Assembly (NCBI GenBank): GCA_001873075.1
Contig: MNYL01000140.1
Location: 1 to 10,518, forward strand
Direction of reading: 5' to 3'
Source of the DNA: Fibrobacteres bacterium CG2_30_45_31
Lineage (GTDB): Bacteria > Fibrobacterota > Fibrobacteria > Fibrobacterales > Fibrobacteraceae
DNA: 10,518 nucleotides
Every line of letters begins with the position of its first letter. The first letter of the stretch is position 1. Both the position numbers and the translations under genes were made by a program. This document shows, piece after piece, positions 7,326-10,518 of the stretch. The notes beneath the pieces were generated by a model. It saw nothing but the letters and a program-made list of their open reading frames with translations. It did no database searches and was not told the DNA's origin.

Positions 7326-7455
7326 TTTTTGTTTTCCAAAGGTGATTAAAAAGCTTTCAATCTAGGTGTTTTTTGTTTACGAATAGACTTTTTCTTTAAC
7401 AGGGCGCCTAATATTTACGGTTCTATGGCGGCATACTTTGTTCGGTTATCACGTT
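7326..7455. other. Leader region of the FISUMP operon, nothing further recognised
   Basis: This 130-bp stretch lies upstream of the sorting-domain gene on the - strand and should contain the operon promoter. I could not pick a convincing -35/-10 pair. It ends where homology to the protease gene begins. Confidence 0.4.
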
Positions 7456-7677
7456 TAATCAACGAGAAAGATTAATCCAGTATAGACCCCGGGCTTGATA
7501 AACGTCTGGGGCCATAAGTGGTGCTAGTGACTATTAAGGCCTTAGGGAATGGTACCGTTCTGGAAATACAGGCCATTTATTCATGGATTGCCCCTTCCAT
7601 ACAATGGTTGCATGAATGCTGGATGCCTGACACAAGAGAATTGAAATGTTTGCAATAACAAGTGTTTTGTGCTTCAT
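7456..7677 (-). pseudogene. Stub of a second M6 protease gene (5' end only)
   Basis: The - strand begins ATGAAGCACAAAACACTTG at 7677 and matches the start of the protease gene at 4947. It encodes the same signal peptide (MKHKTLVIANISILLC) and the following ATIVW..., then small deletions shift the frame and a stop occurs at 7534-7536 after 47 codons. DNA similarity continues past the stop to about 7456 (the stretch equivalent to 'GVYTGLTLLVDFS') and then ends, so no catalytic region remains. It is the mirror image of the left junction, where the protease was kept and the regulator lost. Confidence 0.85.
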
Positions 7678-7704
7678 GGGAGGCTCTCTATCCAAAGTGT
7701 ATCA

Positions 7705-7712
7705 CTGTTTAC
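7705..7712. promoter_or_regulatory. Additional CTGTTTAC motif near the protease stub
   Basis: An 8-nt match to the half-site at 7780-7787, on the same strand and 75 bp away. The equivalent place in the left copy reads ATTACTTACAAG and has lost most of the motif. Confidence 0.25.
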
Positions 7713-7764
7713 AAATTTAATCTTAAAATATGGTCGTGAAACATTGATAACGTCAAAAATGAAT

Positions 7765-7787
7765 ATAAATGTTCACAAACTGTTTAC
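7765..7787. promoter_or_regulatory. Candidate operator, right copy
   Basis: Identical over 23 nt to 5030-5052 and located 44 bp before the regulator start. Two TGTTYAC half-sites are repeated directly at 11-bp spacing. The likely ligand is the TIGR02147 protein itself (autoregulation and control of the divergent protease); this is inference. Confidence 0.5.
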
Positions 7788-7831
7788 ATAAAAAAAGGCC
7801 AAATACTTGAAGAAAAGGGTATCTTTGGGAT

Positions 7832-8662
7832 ATGATGTTGCTTGATATCTATGGCTATATGGACTATCGGATCTTTCTCCGGGATTACTACGCAAAACGG
7901 AAAGCATCCAAATCTTATTTCAGCTACAGGCATTTTGCACGGAAAGCGGGATTCACATCCTCAGGCCTTTATCCAAATATTGTGAAAGGGCTACGCAATC
8001 TTTCACCAAAGTATTTACCAAAGTTTGCAATTGGCCTCGGATTATCTGCACGGGAAACGGAATATTTCCGGTTACTTGTTGATTACACTCATTGTACCAA
8101 TGATGGTTCCCGAAGTGAATTATTCGCTGCAATGTCCGTATACCTTCCAGATCGGGTTAAGCGTCTATTCCGTTCGCAGCGACAGTTCTATTCTTGCTGG
8201 GAGAATGTGGTCATTTATCAGGCGCTCCATATTGTGCGGATCAAAGATGATTTTCGAACTCTGGCAACATTTCTGCGTCCAAATCCTGGATTGGTGAGAA
8301 TTCGAAAATCGATAAATCTATTGGAATCAATGGGATTAGTGGTACGCAGTGAAGATGGATATCTTTGCCCAATTCATAGTAACCTGATGGGGGGAGAAGA
8401 ACTCGGTGCTGATTTGATCCGTCAGTTTCAGTCCTCATTATTAGATTTAGGGAAGACGGCTTATGAACGGTTCCCTAAGGATTCGCGTTACCAAATTTCC
8501 GAAACGCTTGCGATTAGTGCAACTTTGGCAGAACATTTTCGGGAGCGGCTTCGAGATCTCCATCATGAGATCGTGCAACAGGCCTTGCAAGAACCGTTGA
8601 CTGGGCAAGTGGTGCTGCAAATTAATCTGCAACTCTTTCCGGTTTCGGAGGTCTCTCCATGA
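7832..8662 (+). CDS. TIGR02147 / DUF4423 family putative transcriptional regulator
   Basis: The protein is 276 aa, the usual length of this family, which is expanded in Fibrobacter. The N-terminus has the family's YxDYRxFLRDYY start (residues 7-20). A helix-turn-helix-like segment follows at about residues 31-60 (FSYRHFARKAGFTSSGLY...VKGLRNLS), then LGLSARETEYFRLLVDY. The DUF4423 part covers the rest, including a winged-helix-like stretch (LLESMGLVVRSEDGYLCP) and the ending QINLQLFPVS. DNA binding is inferred; no target has been shown here. Start choice is uncertain: ATGs at 7832 and 7835 are adjacent, with GGGA at 7827-7830 and AAAAGGG at 7813-7819. The stop overlaps the lipoprotein start (ATGA), so the two are coupled. 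A candidate operator lies just upstream, and a stub of a paralogue lies at 5097. Confidence 0.88.
   Translation: MMLLDIYGYMDYRIFLRDYYAKRKASKSYFSYRHFARKAGFTSSGLYPNIVKGLRNLSPKYLPKFAIGLGLSARETEYFRLLVDYTHCTNDGSRSELFAAMSVYLPDRVKRLFRSQRQFYSCWENVVIYQALHIVRIKDDFRTLATFLRPNPGLVRIRKSINLLESMGLVVRSEDGYLCPIHSNLMGGEELGADLIRQFQSSLLDLGKTAYERFPKDSRYQISETLAISATLAEHFRERLRDLHHEIVQQALQEPLTGQVVLQINLQLFPVSEVSP
8647..8651 (+). promoter_or_regulatory. Ribosome binding site of the lipoprotein gene
   Basis: GGAGG lies 7 nt before the ATG at 8659 and within the last codons of the regulator gene. Together with the ATGA overlap it indicates translational coupling. Confidence 0.75.
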
Positions 8663-9345
8663 CGATTTTTCGATTTTTGTTACTCCTGTTCCTGATTCTT
8701 CTTTCTTGTGGGAGGGGGAGTGATAGCACGGGAACGCGGGTTGGAACAGAGACGCAAATCGCGTTTCTCGATACCCTTGGTTTGCCAGTGGTGGCGAGCT
8801 ATTCTCTGCGGGCACTGGAATATACGGGCTTACCATGGGATAGCTTGCCAAAGGCAATCTTTAGTGGGATTGGCGTGGATACCAGTTTGATCATGCAGGA
8901 TAGTTTGTTTATGGAAGCGTATAGCGCAGATTCATCTCTTGGAGCATGGAAACTGATCAGTTCTCAAGAAAGCATAATTGCCGTGCCAATGAGTATTACG
9001 GATTCATATAGTATAAGGCTTAGCTTTCTCAGCGATACAATTGTTTCCGCTTGGTATGGATTTCCTGGAACTGGTAGATATGGCCAGGTAAATATTCGCT
9101 CCATTGATACATTGGAATTAAACCATGTTGTATCAGGAATTCAGAATTTCACCTTGTATCTGAAGAGTTTCAGTGCGGTGCGTCAGCTCCATTTTCGTAT
9201 TGCCTTTCCGGGAATGAAAATAAACACCACCATTCTCGTTATTGATGAATTGCTTGTGATCATGGGTGAGAATAATTGTGTATTTCAAATTGATGCCCAA
9301 GGGTTGTTAGCCACTGAAAGCGATGGCGGAGCGTTATGTCAGTAA
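8659..9345 (+). CDS. Putative lipoprotein coupled to the TIGR02147 regulator
   Basis: The protein is 228 aa with a short hydrophobic signal (MTIFRFLLLLFLILL) and a lipobox LLSC at residues 14-17, so C17 would be lipidated and the protein held in a membrane facing the periplasm or the outside. After it comes GRGSDSTGTRVGTETQ, a tail-like linker with the 'GTET' element seen in Fibrobacter lipoproteins, and then a beta-rich region of no family I recognise; it vaguely resembles carboxypeptidase-regulatory-like domains. A C-terminal ending LATESDGGALCQ carries a cysteine at 227. It starts inside the regulator stop codon (4-bp overlap) with a good Shine-Dalgarno, so the two products should be made together. 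A sensor or surface role linked to the regulator is possible but not shown. Confidence 0.75.
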   Translation: MTIFRFLLLLFLILLSCGRGSDSTGTRVGTETQIAFLDTLGLPVVASYSLRALEYTGLPWDSLPKAIFSGIGVDTSLIMQDSLFMEAYSADSSLGAWKLISSQESIIAVPMSITDSYSIRLSFLSDTIVSAWYGFPGTGRYGQVNIRSIDTLELNHVVSGIQNFTLYLKSFSAVRQLHFRIAFPGMKINTTILVIDELLVIMGENNCVFQIDAQGLLATESDGGALCQ

Positions 9346-9385
9346 TGACGAAACCTTTCGACTCTACCATTTGAAGGACTCAAAA

Positions 9386-9460
9386 ATGAACCGTTCAGAA
9401 TTTCAATCACTCAAAACAAGCGATGAAAATAAAGGTTTCAGTTCAAAAACGTTTTGGTAA
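9386..9460 (+). CDS. Possible 24-aa open reading frame or truncated gene start
   Basis: The frame reads MNRSEFQSLKTSDENKGFSS then KTFW and a stop. An AGGA at 9375-9378 lies 7 nt before the ATG. The stop codon is formed by the first bases of the 44-nt repeat at 9457, so this could be the 5' end of a gene cut by insertion of that repeat. The peptide has no recognised family and a frame this short can arise by chance. Confidence 0.2.
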   Translation: MNRSEFQSLKTSDENKGFSSKTFW

Positions 9461-9500
9461 ACGACCACCCCTAAAAGGGGTGACGTGAATAGGCCCCCAT
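9457..9500 (+). repeat. 44-nt direct repeat, right copy
   Basis: Exact copy of 3483-3526, same orientation. Here the sequence continues into a complete second hairpin, GGCCCCC-ATA-GGGGGCT (9492-9508), so this copy looks like the fuller version of the element end. It lies about 110 bp after the lipoprotein gene and may also act as its transcript end, though no T-run follows. Confidence 0.93.
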
Positions 9501-9508
9501 AGGGGGCT
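9492..9508. repeat. GC-rich hairpin after the right 44-nt repeat
   Basis: GGCCCCC and GGGGGCT form a 7-bp stem (one G-T pair) around ATA. With the hairpin at 9466-9482 it forms a tandem pair of stems, a structure expected at the right end of an IS200/IS605-type element or in the RNA made from such an end. Assignment is inferred. Confidence 0.5.
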
Positions 9509-9513
9509 ATCTA

Positions 9514-9581
9514 AATCAAGATATGCTGAACAGATTTTCTTGATTGTCCTGCTTACAGTCTTTCTTCTGCTACCAGCAGAA
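9514..9581. other. Two further hairpins between the repeat and the GGDEF gene
   Basis: AATCAAGA (9514-9521) pairs with TCTTGATT (9538-9545), and TTCTGCT (9565-9571) pairs with AGCAGAA (9575-9581). The second lies 16 bp after the GGDEF stop codon. Neither has a convincing T-run on the - strand, so they are weak terminator candidates at best. Confidence 0.3.
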
Positions 9582-9597
9582 AATCATTAAACCCGAT

Positions 9598-10518
9598 TTA
9601 TCCGTTCTGTAAATCCAGTTCTTCTTTGATTCTTTTTTTCTCAACATACATTGCCATTTCGGCATGGGCCATCACATCTTCTAAATTAACGGGTTCTTCT
9701 GCAAAAGAATAACCAATAGCAAGAGAACAATGCACAGCGTCACCAGAGCGATTTAATGCGGGACTAGAATCTTTCAAAAGCTGCACCATATTAATGAAGG
9801 CTCCCTCCACAATATTGGGACTTACAATTAAAAATTCATCCCCTCCCATGCGAAATCCTTGAGAATGATCTTCTAAAAAACGATCAACATGACGCGCGGC
9901 CTTTTTGATTACAATATCTCCCACCGGACGTCCATAAATTTCATTAAGCATTTTCAGATTATTAATATCCACAAAAATAATCCCTACAGAAGAAAGACTT
10001 TTGTATTCCGTACCTTCTAAAGATTCAAATTTTTCCTTATTATAAAGTTCTGTTAAGTCATCATGCTCGCGCTTCCATGTTTTTTTGAAATTCACAGAAA
10101 AAGAAGCCGCCATGGATTTTTCTCTTTTCTGAATCAAGTGATAAAGCGATTCAATTTCATCCCCCGTATGTACTTCTGAATCTTCACCCGCTTGAAGCGT
10201 ATCGTTTTTAATCGCTCGGGAAAGAACGCGAATCGGAGAAATGACTCTGATATAAAGCCAGAGGAAAAAGAAAACACACCAAAGTAAGGAAAATCCGAAC
10301 AAGGGCAATGAAACCTTCCAAAGAAAATCTTTTCGCTCTCCCATAATCTGGTGCATCGGAAGATCTGCAATCAGATAACCTACAAGAGAATCCTTGCTGG
10401 TAAAAATGGGCTGCGACATAGATAAGAACGCGCCTTCTTTCTTATTCAAGACTCTATTCGGAATTTTTTCTCCGATCAAAGCCGCCGTTTTAATTTCATA
10501 ATAATCTTCAATTTTTTC
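9598..10518 (-). CDS. Membrane-bound diguanylate cyclase (GGDEF), C-terminal part
   Basis: The frame stays open to the window edge (10518), so the N-terminus is missing; a TTG at 10479 is not needed as a start. The visible order is a periplasmic sensor end of dCache type (LSMSQPIFTS...LVGYLIADLPM), one transmembrane helix (about VSLPLFGFSLLWCVFFFLWLY), a HAMP-like linker beginning SPIRVLSRAI, and a GGDEF domain. The domain has the metal-binding FVDINNLKMLN segment, an intact GGDEF motif encoded at 9832-9846 and the closing 'AHAEMAMY..KK' helix. The protein should make cyclic di-GMP from two GTP at the inner membrane in response to an outside signal. The inhibitory I-site RxxD is absent (EDHS in its place), so product feedback there is unlikely. 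It points toward the accessory block and seems unrelated to it. Confidence 0.92.
   Translation of the reverse strand, partial: EKIEDYYEIKTAALIGEKIPNRVLNKKEGAFLSMSQPIFTSKDSLVGYLIADLPMHQIMGERKDFLWKVSLPLFGFSLLWCVFFFLWLYIRVISPIRVLSRAIKNDTLQAGEDSEVHTGDEIESLYHLIQKREKSMAASFSVNFKKTWKREHDDLTELYNKEKFESLEGTEYKSLSSVGIIFVDINNLKMLNEIYGRPVGDIVIKKAARHVDRFLEDHSQGFRMGGDEFLIVSPNIVEGAFINMVQLLKDSSPALNRSGDAVHCSLAIGYSFAEEPVNLEDVMAHAEMAMYVEKKRIKEELDLQNG

Noticed and set aside
7534..7677. A functional 47-aa secreted peptide
   Set aside because: The frame is open with a start and signal-peptide-like sequence, but it matches only the beginning of the longer protease and ends after small deletions, so it is best read as a remnant.
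9350..9439. Inverted repeat GAAACCTTT / AAAGGTTTC around the small frame
   Set aside because: Nine bases at a 70-bp distance are easily due to chance and it does not match the layout of the inverted repeat at the left element.

Overview
The window looks like chromosomal DNA of a member of the Fibrobacterota. The strongest signs are two FISUMP-domain proteins (TIGR02145, first defined in Fibrobacter succinogenes), a TIGR02147/DUF4423 regulator (a paralogous family typical of Fibrobacter), serine-rich linkers and a type IX-style C-terminal sorting domain. This assignment rests on family recognition from the protein sequences; no search was run.

Layout. (1) Positions 1-3277 are housekeeping DNA on the + strand: the 3' end of trmB, recN, a CDP-alcohol phosphatidyltransferase (pgsA-like) whose start overlaps recN, then an initiator tRNA-fMet with its own promoter and a strong terminator. 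(2) Positions 3286-3526 hold a structured non-coding stretch that resembles the ends of an IS200/IS605-type element and finishes in a 44-nt sequence. (3) Positions 3546-9345 are an accessory block of surface and secreted proteins: a frameshifted M6-family metalloprotease (- strand), a - strand operon of a sorting-domain protein and two FISUMP proteins, and a + strand pair of TIGR02147 regulator and lipoprotein. (4) The same 44-nt sequence recurs exactly at 9457-9500, so direct repeats bracket the accessory block. (5) From 9598 to the window end lies the 3' part of a membrane-bound GGDEF protein (- strand).

The most notable structure is a decayed duplication. The divergent junction 'M6 protease start / intergenic / TIGR02147 start' is present twice, at about 4713-5147 and 7456-7904. 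The left copy keeps the protease and only a ~51-bp stub of the regulator. The right copy keeps the regulator and only a ~220-bp stub of the protease. The FISUMP operon sits exactly between the two stubs. A 23-nt stretch with two TGTTYAC half-sites is identical in both intergenic regions and is a candidate operator.

How the genes may work together (inference): the TIGR02147 protein is translationally coupled to the lipoprotein and was divergently arranged with a secreted protease, which suggests a regulator that controls its own operon and a neighbouring exported protein. The FISUMP operon would export three cell-surface proteins of unknown role. The protease is probably inactive as read, because the frameshift separates its N-terminal signal peptide from the catalytic HESGH motif.
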